Program-made: the position numbers and the translations under genes
Assembly (NCBI GenBank): GCA_036555515.1
Contig: DATBLC010000185.1
Span: forward strand, 1-64,000
Length of the DNA: 64,000 nucleotides
Direction: 5' to 3'
Source: DATACQ01 sp036555515
GTDB lineage: Bacteria > Desulfobacterota > Binatia > UBA9968
Notes under the pieces: generated by a model
What the model saw: only the letters and a program-made list of their open reading frames with translations
Databases searched by the model: none
Told to the model about the DNA's origin: nothing
Shown here: positions 55,976-64,000 of the stretch, piece after piece
How the letters are laid out: each line of letters starts with the position of its first letter
How positions within the stretch are numbered: position 1 is the first letter of the stretch

Positions 55976-56365
55976 TTAATTGACGTCCCCAACGGACACC
56001 CATTTACACCGGCTGACAATTTCCCTCGCTTGGGATTTCGTCATACGTCCCTCAGGCCCGCTTCCATACAACAGAGCATGGGAAAGATTGTCGGGCAGAG
56101 GATCGCGCACGACCTTGCAGCCAAGAGAACGAACAGTTCCAACTTCTATTTCAACCAAGGCGTGGTGTAGATAGCCTGCCAGGGCTTTTGCGGGCGTGGT
56201 CAAGGAAGCTAAGTCAACAGAAATTATGTTTGACTTCGATCTAAAGCTGGATGAAGCGGGACGGCGCTGCCCGGTTTCCGAGTCTAGAACCACATCGACG
56301 GGCCGAATCCGATGTAACAAGCGCTCATCATCGCCGATGGAAACGTCGTCAACAGGCTCCGGCAC
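55976..56365 (-). CDS. Hypothetical protein, third gene of the TIGR04255 cassette
   Basis: The 129-residue product begins with GTG (AAGGA seven bases before) and has a stop directly upstream, so the start is well bounded. I do not recognise the family with certainty. It has a conserved look: GDDERLLHRIRPVDVVLDSE, RPASSSFRSK, SVDLASLTTPAKALAGYLHH and RDPLPDNLSHALLYG. No signal peptide or membrane segment. It follows the second cassette gene by 38 bp on the same strand. It could be a small effector or its partner. Confidence 0.62.
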   Translation of the reverse strand: MPEPVDDVSIGDDERLLHRIRPVDVVLDSETGQRRPASSSFRSKSNIISVDLASLTTPAKALAGYLHHALVEIEVGTVRSLGCKVVRDPLPDNLSHALLYGSGPEGRMTKSQAREIVSRCKWVSVGDVN

Positions 56366-56403
56366 CGATGATTCCTTTTAATCAGAAGCTTGCTCCTTTT
56401 GCT

Positions 56404-56871
56404 CTATGCTATTAACCACGCCAAAAGGGCACGTATTCTAGGAAAGTCTGCCAACGATATTTGACCTTCCTCTATCGGCTTGCCGTGGTGGCTCTTCAAA
56501 TATTCTCCCGCCCCCTCGTCATTGATCTCGATCTCGAGCTCACGGGAATCGAAGCTCCACTCCAGCTGAACACCACCGCCCGAGACCGGAACGACGCGTG
56601 ACGACACAAAATAATCGAGGTCAATATCCAGTATTAGGCGCACTGCAGCCGTGACCGCATCCTCCGAAGGCGGAGGACTACCATAGCTATCCCAATCATG
56701 AGGCAGAGCAAGAAGCTGAAACAATTTTTTTATCGCGTCGACTTGCCATTGACTAAGCTCGCTCACCAAGACAACGCCGCTCCACTGCGGACTCGTATAA
56801 GATCGCTGCGCCTGGGGATACATCTGTCCTAGGCTGGAACTTGTCGATCTCGAGGATTGTAGGCCGTTCAT
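56404..56871 (-). CDS. Hypothetical protein, middle gene of the TIGR04255 cassette
   Basis: The ATG at 56871 overlaps the TGA of the upstream gene (ATGA), which decides the start against a TTG five codons earlier. The 155-residue protein has a Ser/Gln-rich N-terminus, then LPHDWDSYGSPPPSEDAVTA, a segment recurrent in small proteins of unknown function, and a beta-rich VQLEWSFDSRELEIEINDEG. No catalytic motif is visible. Coupled translation implies a stoichiometric complex with the TIGR04255 protein. Confidence 0.7.
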   Translation of the reverse strand: MNGLQSSRSTSSSLGQMYPQAQRSYTSPQWSGVVLVSELSQWQVDAIKKLFQLLALPHDWDSYGSPPPSEDAVTAAVRLILDIDLDYFVSSRVVPVSGGGVQLEWSFDSRELEIEINDEGAGEYLKSHHGKPIEEGQISLADFPRIRALLAWLIA

Positions 56872-57701
56872 ACTTGCTTCCCCCAATGGTCATGCATCGC
56901 TTTCGTAGTAAAGTCCGTAAACCCATTCACAATCCACTCGTGTCCTAAATCGAGCCAGTCAAGTAAATGCTGCAAAGTTGATGATTCAGGTTTTCCTCTT
57001 GCCGTAAGATTGAGTTGTAAGATCTCTTTGGCGTCGGTACGGCGAATCGCCGGTTGCATTAACACATGAAGTCGGCCTTTTCCGTTAGGCAGAACGTATC
57101 TGGTCCCAATATTCACGGATTCGGGTTCGGGAAGAAAGCTTCCGGAGATTTCTCCAGACCAACACGCGATAACATTTTTCAATTCACCGTAAGATTTCCA
57201 GCCGTGCCCGAGGTAAATGTGATTGACATACGTAATCTCGCACTGATTCACTTCCGGTTTCTCAAGTCCTGCTTCCGCCAAGAAACCGCAGAACTCTTCC
57301 CACTTCTCGGCAAAATTCGGCTTGATGTTTTCGTAGTGCGGATATACATCCGCATCCTTGACTTTGCGCCAGTTGAAAAGAAATCGATCTCTTTGGAGCT
57401 GAATCAACTTCGTTCCTGAACCGTCCTTAAACCAACACCTAATTTCGGGGATTTGGGCAAGCTCTATACTAACGCCAACGTGTTTCCACTGTCCTTCGCC
57501 GAACTCTTCGATGACCGGTCCTAACGGTGGTTGAACTTCGTAGCCAGGATATTTGTCCCTAATTTTTGCCCAGTACAGCCCGAAGTGGGGAATAGAAAAA
57601 TTAGTCAACGGCCTAAACTGGACACCGAGCACCGTTTCGATAACAGGCGGTCGGCTGTACTCGGGAAGAGTGCGATATTGGTTCTGGTTCGGGTTCGGCA
57701 C
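56868..57701 (-). CDS. TIGR04255-family protein
   Basis: The 277-residue protein (GTG start) opens with PEYSRPPVIETVLGVQF, the conserved start of the sporadically distributed TIGR04255 family, and has a mostly beta body with TYVNHIYLG and LTARGKP. The function of the family is unknown. Its patchy occurrence and usual small unknown neighbours suggest an accessory, possibly defence or toxin-antitoxin, role. It is the first of three tightly packed minus-strand genes. Confidence 0.82.
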   Translation of the reverse strand: MPNPNQNQYRTLPEYSRPPVIETVLGVQFRPLTNFSIPHFGLYWAKIRDKYPGYEVQPPLGPVIEEFGEGQWKHVGVSIELAQIPEIRCWFKDGSGTKLIQLQRDRFLFNWRKVKDADVYPHYENIKPNFAEKWEEFCGFLAEAGLEKPEVNQCEITYVNHIYLGHGWKSYGELKNVIACWSGEISGSFLPEPESVNIGTRYVLPNGKGRLHVLMQPAIRRTDAKEILQLNLTARGKPESSTLQHLLDWLDLGHEWIVNGFTDFTTKAMHDHWGKQV

Positions 57702-57931
57702 TGTGCTAATTTATTCAATTGTTAGCAGACAGACGGTTTCGCTTCAAATACAGGAACTTTATCGATCTTTCAACTCGATGTCCTTTCGCATACAAGTATA
57801 GGCCTCCAATCCAGCCGCTTCAATGGAGATACGGGATAGGATCTGAAAAGTGGACCGGTTTGGAGTGCCGGAGGCTAATAGCGGTCGGCATCTGGCTTGG
57901 AATTAACAATTGGGCAGCGATCTGGTCCTTC

Positions 57932-59083
57932 TTACCGGTTCGCCTTTCTATACCCCAGAGCGTCCTGGGCGATGATCATCTTTTGGACGTTGGTCGAGCC
58001 TTCGACGATCTGGTACGACTTGGCGTCGCGGTAGTAGCGCTCCACGGGGAATTCGGTGGAATAGCCGTAGGCGCCGAGGATTTTCATTGCCGCGTCGGCG
58101 GCGAAATTGGCGGCTTCGGCGGCGGCGTACTTGCCGATGGACGTTTCCAGGTTGTTGGGTTTCCGTTGATCCGCCAGCCACGCCGCCCGGTAAACCAGCA
58201 GGCGCGCCGCTTCTTCGTGCGCGATCATCTGCGCGATCAAGTCCTGGTTCATCTGAAACTCGCCGATCTTCTGGCCAAATTGCACGCGCTGATTACAATA
58301 GCTCAGCGCCGCTTCCTTCGCCGCACGAGCCACGCCGAGGGCGCCGGCAGCGCAATTGAGCCGCGTTTGATTGAGCTGCCACATGCAGATTTTAAAACCA
58401 TCGCCTTCGTTGCCGAGCCGGTTCGCCGCCGGAATGCGAAAGTTATCGAAGATCATCTCGCCGATGGGCGAGCAGTGGGCGCCGAGAGTTTCGAGCGGCT
58501 TGCGCGTCAGGCCGGGCTGATCCCAGTCGGCATAGAAAGCCGACATGCCGCGGTGTTTCTGCGACCGGTCGGTATAAGCGTAAATCAGGCCGCCGTCCGT
58601 TACCGGCGCGTTAGAGATCCAGATCTTGCTGCCGTTGAGCAGATAATTGTCGCCGTCTTTGGTCGCGGTGGTGCGCAGCGCCGCGACATCCGACCCGGCA
58701 TCGGCCTCGGTGATCGCGAAGCAACCGATTTTCTCCGCCGAAACCAGCGGTGGAATGAAACTCTTTTTTTGCTCTTCCGTGCCAAATTGCAGCACGGTAA
58801 CAGCCGGACCGATCTGCATGTTGATCGCCACCCGCATGGCGCTATGCACTCGCGCGATTTCTTCGGTGATCAGAACCATAGCGAGAAACCCGAGCTCAGT
58901 GCCGCCGTAGGTTTCCGGAATCATAGTGCCATAGAAACCCAGCTCGCCCATTTTTTTGATGAGATCGCCACGAAAGTTTTTTTCCTTGTCGTCCTTGGCC
59001 GCCGTGGGCGCGATTTCCTTTTCGGCAAACTCCCGCGCCAGGTCGCGCACCGCAATCAGTTCATCCGATAGAGCGAAATCCAT
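57932..59083 (-). CDS. Acyl-CoA dehydrogenase
   Basis: GGAGG before ATG 59083 sets the start (383 residues). The FAD enzyme shows FAITEADAGSDVAALRTTAT and the C-terminal QIVEGSTNVQKMIIAQDALG, where the Glu of VEGST is the likely catalytic base. LGAYGYSTEFPVERYYRDAK is also typical. It oxidises an acyl-CoA to the enoyl-CoA, passing electrons to ETF. A paralogue lies 65 bp upstream on the same strand, so both may serve one degradation pathway. Confidence 0.93.
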   Translation of the reverse strand: MDFALSDELIAVRDLAREFAEKEIAPTAAKDDKEKNFRGDLIKKMGELGFYGTMIPETYGGTELGFLAMVLITEEIARVHSAMRVAINMQIGPAVTVLQFGTEEQKKSFIPPLVSAEKIGCFAITEADAGSDVAALRTTATKDGDNYLLNGSKIWISNAPVTDGGLIYAYTDRSQKHRGMSAFYADWDQPGLTRKPLETLGAHCSPIGEMIFDNFRIPAANRLGNEGDGFKICMWQLNQTRLNCAAGALGVARAAKEAALSYCNQRVQFGQKIGEFQMNQDLIAQMIAHEEAARLLVYRAAWLADQRKPNNLETSIGKYAAAEAANFAADAAMKILGAYGYSTEFPVERYYRDAKSYQIVEGSTNVQKMIIAQDALGYRKANR

Positions 59084-59148
59084 TGCTGTCCTCCGCAAGA
59101 AGCCGACAAGCCGTAGGGGACGGTCGCGACCGTTCCCTACAAAATCGT

Positions 59149-60291
59149 CTATTGCCTAAATAATTCTCTCGCAATCACGAGCTTTTGAATCTCCGACGTG
59201 CCTTCGTAAATCCGCAACGCGCGGATATCGCGATAAAGGCGCTCCATGATGCTGCCGGCCACGAGACCCGTACCGCCATGAATTTGCAGGCCCTCGTCGA
59301 TGACGCGCTGGGCGGCTTCGGTGGCGTAGAGTTTCGCCATCGACGATTGACGCTTGGCATCCGCACCGGCGCAATCGTGCGACCAGGCCGCCTGATACAC
59401 CAACAGCCGCGCCGCTTCTAATTCCGTTGCCATGTCCGCGAGCTTGAACTGGATGCCCTGAAATTCACCGATGGCGCGGCCGAACTGCCGCCGTTCCCGG
59501 CTATGACGCAGCGCCTCCTCCAGCGCCCGTTGCGCCAGTCCCACTGCCGCAGCCCCGACGGTGCAGCGCAAGAGATCCAACGTACTATAGGCGATGTTGA
59601 GCCCTTCGCCCTCGACGCCCAACAATGTGTCGGCGCCGACGATGCAATTCTCTAAAGCAATCACGCCAATGGGATGAGGCGACATCACCGCGGTCTTCTC
59701 TTTGACCATCAAGCCCGGCGCCAACGCATCGACGATGAACGCGCTGATCCCTTTGGCCTTCTTGCCAGGGTCGGTGGACGCGAACACGACATAGTGGGCG
59801 GCAATGCCGGCGTTCGAGATAAAGCGCTTGGTTCCGCTGAGTGCGTAACGATCCTCTCGCCGGACCGCTTGTGTCTGTAAGGCAGCTACGTCCGATCCGG
59901 CTTCCGGTTCGGTCAAGGCAAACGCCGCAATGGTTTCGCCGGACGCTATCCTCGGCAGATAACGGCGCTTTTGTTCGTCGCTGCCCGCCAACGTTACCGG
60001 ATAACTTCCCAACGCTTGTAACGCGAACATGGTGTCGGCCAATGCGGAACCGCGTGCCAATTCTTCCCGCAGAATGCAAAGATCGCGCGCTTGCACTCTC
60101 GTATGCTTGCCGCCAAACTCGCCGGGAACCGTAAAAGCGAGGAACTCTTCGTCGCCGAGTCGTCGCACCAACTGACACGCTGCTGCTTCAATATCGCTGG
60201 TTGGTTCACCGATTTTGATTAAATGCGCGTCTACCCAGGCGCGCGCCCGGAAGCGCAGGGATGAATGATCTTGGTCGAAAAAGGGTAGCAT
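59149..60291 (-). CDS. Acyl-CoA dehydrogenase, second paralogue
   Basis: I chose ATG 60291; the frame extends three codons to a GTG. The 380-residue protein has FALTEPEAGSDVAALQTQAV, a GTKRFISNAG substrate-loop motif, and IYEGTSEIQKLVIAREL with the catalytic Glu. It precedes the other acyl-CoA dehydrogenase gene and follows an SDR gene on the same strand, as in a fatty- or aromatic-acid beta-oxidation cluster. Chain-length preference is not evident. Confidence 0.92.
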   Translation of the reverse strand: MLPFFDQDHSSLRFRARAWVDAHLIKIGEPTSDIEAAACQLVRRLGDEEFLAFTVPGEFGGKHTRVQARDLCILREELARGSALADTMFALQALGSYPVTLAGSDEQKRRYLPRIASGETIAAFALTEPEAGSDVAALQTQAVRREDRYALSGTKRFISNAGIAAHYVVFASTDPGKKAKGISAFIVDALAPGLMVKEKTAVMSPHPIGVIALENCIVGADTLLGVEGEGLNIAYSTLDLLRCTVGAAAVGLAQRALEEALRHSRERRQFGRAIGEFQGIQFKLADMATELEAARLLVYQAAWSHDCAGADAKRQSSMAKLYATEAAQRVIDEGLQIHGGTGLVAGSIMERLYRDIRALRIYEGTSEIQKLVIARELFRQ

Positions 60292-60362
60292 GGTGACCAC
60301 CAGAAGTGGAAATCCGGCTTAAACGAACCTCGCCGGCGCACGGATAATAAGCACTTGGCTAA

Positions 60363-61139
60363 TCATACCATCACCGCGCCGCCGTCGACGTTGATCGCTT
60401 GTCCGGTGATACCGGCACTTTTTTCGCCGGCCAGGAGCAAGGCCAACGAGGCCACTTCTTCAGGCTCGATCAAGCGCTTTTGCGGCGCGCTGGCGGCAAA
60501 GAGGGCGAGAATATCTTCGACCTTCTTGCCGGTTTGTTTGGCCATGCGCCGGGCGTTCTCGTGGGTCAGTTCATTGTTAAGGTAGCCCGGGCAGATGGCG
60601 TTCACGGTGACGCCGCGGCGCGCCGTTTCCAATGCCAACGAGCGCGTCAGTCCCAACACGCCATGCTTCGAAGCTGTGTAAGCCGTCACATAAGGGTAGC
60701 CGACCTTGGCAGTGGTCGACGCTATATTAATGATACGGCCCCAGCGCGCTTGCAGCATGCCGCCGAGAAATAACTTGCAGCAATTATACGCGCCGGTGAG
60801 ATTGGTTTGGAGGATTTCCTCCCACAAACTATCCGACATTTCCAAAAAGCCGGCCGCGCGCGCCAGGCCGGCGTTGTTGATCAACACCTGCACCGCGCCC
60901 AGCTGTTGGCTAATCTCGCCGGCAAGGCGTTCCACGTCAATTTTTCTAGTGACATCGCAGACGAAATGACGCACTGCGCCGCCATGTTGGCGGATTTCTG
61001 CGGCGCTGGATTCCAGCGATTTCTCGTTTCGTCCACAAATGACAACGTCGTGTCCGGCGCCTGCGAAGCTCTGCGCCATGGCGCGCCCCAGGCCGCCACC
61101 TCCGCCGGTCACGAGCACTACGCGTCTACCGCCATCCAT
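60363..61139 (-). CDS. SDR-family NAD(P)-dependent oxidoreductase
   Basis: From ATG 61139 the protein has 258 residues with the classical short-chain dehydrogenase layout: VTGGGGGLGRAMA (cofactor), INNAGLARA, a Ser in INIASTTAKVG, the YTASK catalytic pair and NAICPGYL. It resembles 3-oxoacyl-ACP reductase or 3-hydroxyacyl-CoA dehydrogenase types. It is next to the acyl-CoA dehydrogenases, so a beta-oxidation step is likely. The frame opens eight codons earlier. Confidence 0.92.
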   Translation of the reverse strand: MDGGRRVVLVTGGGGGLGRAMAQSFAGAGHDVVICGRNEKSLESSAAEIRQHGGAVRHFVCDVTRKIDVERLAGEISQQLGAVQVLINNAGLARAAGFLEMSDSLWEEILQTNLTGAYNCCKLFLGGMLQARWGRIINIASTTAKVGYPYVTAYTASKHGVLGLTRSLALETARRGVTVNAICPGYLNNELTHENARRMAKQTGKKVEDILALFAASAPQKRLIEPEEVASLALLLAGEKSAGITGQAINVDGGAVMV

Positions 61140-61270
61140 TACCGCCACACCATAACATATCACCGCGGCAAAATCGTCTTGGCTTTCGCCGGTTTTTCGC
61201 AGACGTCTTGTCCGCGGTCAAAGTTTCGGATAAAGCGGTGTGCAGCAAATCGTAGCGGAGGGCAACACCG

Positions 61271-62353
61271 ATGTTTAAGACGATCACAATCCTGTCGCTG
61301 CTGGGCTTGTGGATGTTGGGAACGCCGGCACAGTCCAATGAACGGCTGAGTAAAGCTCCCGGGACGATCTGGCGCGACGCGCCGGCTGTCGAGACCGATA
61401 CCGAGCTCGACCGCTTAAATCGCGCCTTCGTCCAGCTCGCCAACGATGTACGCCCGGCCATCGTGCAAATTCGCGTCACCATGCTTGAAAACGACAAAGC
61501 GCCCAGCGATGCGGCTAGGGCGCAAAACCGTGGATCGGGGTTCATCATCGACCCGGAGGGACATGTTCTTACAGCCCAGCATGTGATTGACAAAGGCCAA
61601 GAAGTTGAGGTCAGGCTCGCCGACGGCGAACGTCTGCCGGCGAGGCTCATTGCGATGGACGCCCATGCCGATTTGGCGATATTGAAGATCTCAGCGCGCC
61701 GGCCGCTGCCGGTTTTATCTTTAGGGGACTCGAACAATAATCACGTGGGTGATCTGGCGATCGTTTTCGGCTATCCCTTCGGACGCGAAAGTTCGATGAA
61801 TCTGGGTGTGATCGGCCGCCCCGGCCGGAGCTTTCCCGATTCGGCGAGCTATGAATTCATCCAAACCGATGCGGGTGCCTACGCCGGCGGTAGCGGCGGT
61901 CCGTTGTTGAACAGCAAGGGGCATGTAATCGGCATGATCACTATGGCTTCGGAACGCGGCAACATGGGTTTCGCCACGCCGATCAATGTGATCAAACGAC
62001 TCATTCCGCGACTGTTAATGGGAGAAAAACCGATCTGGGGTTGGTTGGGCGTGCAAACCACTGAGTTATCCGTGGAGGATGCCAAGACTTTGGGGTTGTC
62101 ACCGGTGAAGGGTGTTTTGGTACATTCAGTGCTGCGTGGCCAACCGGCGGAACGGGGCGGCCTGCAAAAGAAAGATATTATCTTGAGCGTCAATGATGAC
62201 CAAGTCGATAGCCCGCGCGACGTGAGCCGGATGATCCGCGGCCTGGAAGCGGGACGCGTCGTTAGACTAACAATTTTACGTGACGGCAAGACCCTGCAAC
62301 TTTCTGTGCCCCTGGGGACAAAGCCGGAGTCCGTCAAGGCAAGAGAAAGCTAG
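61271..62353 (+). CDS. HtrA/DegP-like serine protease with one PDZ domain
   Basis: The 360-residue protease has a signal peptide (MFKTITILSLLGLWMLGTPA), then a trypsin-like domain with His104 in TAQHVID, Asp134 in HADLAIL and Ser208 in GGSGGPL (commonly GNSGGPL). A single PDZ domain follows from about 260 to 350 (AERGGLQKKDIILSVNDDQV). It probably degrades misfolded proteins in the periplasm. It is divergent from the SDR gene and convergent with the Lon-like gene. Confidence 0.93.
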   Translation: MFKTITILSLLGLWMLGTPAQSNERLSKAPGTIWRDAPAVETDTELDRLNRAFVQLANDVRPAIVQIRVTMLENDKAPSDAARAQNRGSGFIIDPEGHVLTAQHVIDKGQEVEVRLADGERLPARLIAMDAHADLAILKISARRPLPVLSLGDSNNNHVGDLAIVFGYPFGRESSMNLGVIGRPGRSFPDSASYEFIQTDAGAYAGGSGGPLLNSKGHVIGMITMASERGNMGFATPINVIKRLIPRLLMGEKPIWGWLGVQTTELSVEDAKTLGLSPVKGVLVHSVLRGQPAERGGLQKKDIILSVNDDQVDSPRDVSRMIRGLEAGRVVRLTILRDGKTLQLSVPLGTKPESVKARES

Positions 62354-62428
62354 CGCTTTCTCGGTTCCACGTTCAAAGTTCAAGGTTTACAGAAGGTGGA
62401 CAGTCCCCCTTCGGAATGGGGACTGTCC
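62343..62428. terminator. Two hairpins between convergent genes
   Basis: GAGAAAGC (62343-62350) and GCTTTCTC (62355-62362) form an 8-bp stem whose loop is the protease's stop codon region. GGACAGTCCCC (62398-62408) and GGGGACTGTCC (62418-62428) form an 11-bp perfect stem around CTTCGGAAT. No long T-run follows, so efficiency is uncertain, but a bidirectional terminator fits the convergent genes. The GGGGACAGTCCCC palindrome is also a common dispersed motif. Confidence 0.55.
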
Positions 62429-62444
62429 CCTTAATTACGTTGGA

Positions 62445-64000
62445 CTAATCATCCTTGTCGCGGCCCGCGAGCTGTTTCTGCCTTTCGGCGAACTGCTCGA
62501 GCTTTTTTTCCACCCGCCCATTGATGGATTCTTCCGGATAATGGCCATCCGCGCCGCGCTCACCGGCCACGGTTCCGGTGAGCACTTCGATACCTTCGTT
62601 GACATTGCTCACCGCGTATATGCGAAACTTTCCCTGCGTTGCCGCCTCCATGACATCGGGCCTCAGCATGAGATTGCGCAGGTTTGACCGGGGCATGAGA
62701 ACGCCCTGTTCCCCGGTCAGCCCCTTCAACCAGCAGACATCAAAAAATCCTTCGATTTTCTGATTGATGCCGCCGATGGCCTGAATCTCGCCGTTCTGAT
62801 TCACCGAGCCAGTCACGGCAATGCCTTGCCTGATCGGAAGCTCCGCGAGGCTGGAAAGAATGGCGTATAGCTCGGTGGATGACGCGCTATCGCCATCCAC
62901 GTCATCGTAGGATTGTTCGAAGCAGACACTGGCCGAAAGCGACAGCGGTCGTTGTTGGGCGAATTTGCCCCCCAGGTAACCGGCCAAAATCAACACCCCT
63001 TTATCATGCGACTTGCCACTCAGTTTGGACTCCCGCTCGATGTTGACGATGCCGCCTCGTCGCATGAAGGTCTTTGCCGTGATCCTTGATGGCTTGCCGA
63101 AGCTAAAATCGCCGAGCTGATACACCGCCAAGCCATTGACCTGTCCGACTACCACGCCATCGACATCCACCAGCACCGTCCCCTCCGCGATCATTTCCTG
63201 CAAATGTTTTTCAATCAAGTTCAGCCGAAAGGTTTTTTCTCCGATGGCCCGCTCGACATGTTTTGCCGTGACCAGCTCGGCATTCTCCCGTCCCGCCCAA
63301 TAGTCGCATTCGATGAGCAAATCGGCCATATCGCTAAAGCGAGTGGAGAGTTTGTGCTGGTCTTCGACGCGCCGCGCGCAATCCTCGATCACCCGGGCGA
63401 CGCCATTCATGGCAAAATGGCGGAGCTTTTCCCGATTGCAATAATCGCTGATAAAACAAGCGAATGCGGTAATGCTTTCCTGCGACCGGTCGGCTTCAAA
63501 ATTGAAATCCGCTTTGACTTTGAAAGTCTCGCGGAAATCAGGGTCCACTGCAGCCAACGTGCGATAGAGATAAGGGTCGCCGATCATGATGATCTTAGTG
63601 TCGGTTGGGATGGGCTCGGGGCGAAGTCCCTGGGGCGGCGCCCAGCCGAAAAACGTCGCCGGTTCTTCGATGCGCAATTCGCGGTTTTTGATCACCCGCT
63701 GCAGCGCTTCCCACACTCCCGCGTTAGCGAGCACGTCGCGGTCGTAGAGCACCAAGTAACCGCCATTGGCCCGGCTGATTGAGCCGGCTTTGATCAGCGT
63801 AAAATCGGTGACGTAACCGCCGACGATGGGCCTTTTTTCCACGACGCCGAAAAGGTTGTGATAATTAGGGTTGGTCTCGACGACAATCGGCCGCCCTTGT
63901 GTGCCGCTGTTATCGACGAAGACATTTACCCGGTATGGCAAGAATGGATCGGTCAACGGCTCGGCGGCCATAGGTATCGGCACGGGCAGCGGCGGCGAGT
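62445..64000 (-). CDS. Lon-like ATP-dependent protease (S16, AAA_32 type), partial
   Basis: The gene runs off the right edge, so its N-terminus is missing; at least 517 codons are present. GGYVTDFTLIKAGSISRANG and YLVLYDRDVLANAGVWEALQ come from the AAA_32-type ATPase part, and the C-terminal third is a Lon S16 domain: FEQSYDDVDGDSASSTELYA with the catalytic Ser, and NQKIEGFFDVCWLKG with the catalytic Lys. It differs from canonical LonA by domain order and resembles the membrane-free LonB/PUL-like group. It converges with the HtrA gene. Confidence 0.9.
   Translation of the reverse strand, partial: SPPLPVPIPMAAEPLTDPFLPYRVNVFVDNSGTQGRPIVVETNPNYHNLFGVVEKRPIVGGYVTDFTLIKAGSISRANGGYLVLYDRDVLANAGVWEALQRVIKNRELRIEEPATFFGWAPPQGLRPEPIPTDTKIIMIGDPYLYRTLAAVDPDFRETFKVKADFNFEADRSQESITAFACFISDYCNREKLRHFAMNGVARVIEDCARRVEDQHKLSTRFSDMADLLIECDYWAGRENAELVTAKHVERAIGEKTFRLNLIEKHLQEMIAEGTVLVDVDGVVVGQVNGLAVYQLGDFSFGKPSRITAKTFMRRGGIVNIERESKLSGKSHDKGVLILAGYLGGKFAQQRPLSLSASVCFEQSYDDVDGDSASSTELYAILSSLAELPIRQGIAVTGSVNQNGEIQAIGGINQKIEGFFDVCWLKGLTGEQGVLMPRSNLRNLMLRPDVMEAATQGKFRIYAVSNVNEGIEVLTGTVAGERGADGHYPEESINGRVEKKLEQFAERQKQLAGRDKDD

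Noticed and set aside
57719..59071. 450-codon plus-strand frame
   Set aside because: It lies opposite a well-conserved acyl-CoA dehydrogenase and arises from GC-rich third positions.

Overview
The window looks like a chromosomal segment of a Gram-negative, moderately GC-rich environmental bacterium. TonB, a BtuB-like receptor and a YidC with a large periplasmic domain imply an outer membrane. The many solute-binding proteins without permeases, the amidohydrolase, the acyl-CoA dehydrogenases and the RoxA-like cytochromes recall uncultured soil Desulfobacterota/Binatota- or Rokubacteria-like lineages. That placement is inference; there is no rRNA gene to confirm it.

Layout. 1-7.4 kb: an aromatic-decarboxylase-like binding-fold protein, an ornithine-cyclodeaminase-family protein and a complete iron-type ABC importer. 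7.7-13.6 kb (minus): two di-haem c-type cytochromes, a split thiamine-diphosphate decarboxylase and an NMT1-type binding protein. 14.5-18 kb (minus): a SIR2-like/TIR protein translationally coupled to a membrane-anchored STAND ATPase, the best candidate for an undescribed conflict or defence system. 18-24 kb: three orphan binding proteins and a TIR-transmembrane-FGE-sulfatase gene broken by three frameshifts. 24-30 kb: TAXI binding protein, an isochorismatase-fold protein without its nucleophile, a flavoprotein and an amidohydrolase. 30-44 kb: housekeeping block thiD, then pyrF-proS-ispG-khpB-yidC-yidD-rnpA-rpmH-gpsA-gyrA-gyrB on the minus strand; rpmH (53 codons) is intact. 44.6-54.6 kb: a cobalamin regulon with a degenerate CobS-like protein, two cobalamin riboswitches, TonB, BtuB-like receptor, BtuF/C/D and cobyric acid synthase. 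54.7-57.7 kb: a gene graveyard (cysteine desulfurase, AAA ATPase and acyl-CoA dehydrogenase remnants) beside an intact three-gene TIGR04255 cassette. 57.9-64 kb: two acyl-CoA dehydrogenases, an SDR, an HtrA protease and a Lon-like protease running off the end.

Repeats are a strong theme. Four copies of a 247-278 bp element with inverted ends (MITE-like, two length classes, both orientations) lie in intergenic gaps. A 137-bp inverted repeat with four mismatches flanks the first 28 kb. TTGAAC-rich tracts occur in several gaps and inside one riboswitch.

The cobalamin genes form a coherent uptake route: outer-membrane receptor energised by TonB, periplasmic BtuF, BtuCD in the inner membrane, with CobQ and perhaps CobS-like for remodelling, under riboswitch control. 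No tRNA, rRNA, CRISPR array, integrase or transposase was seen.
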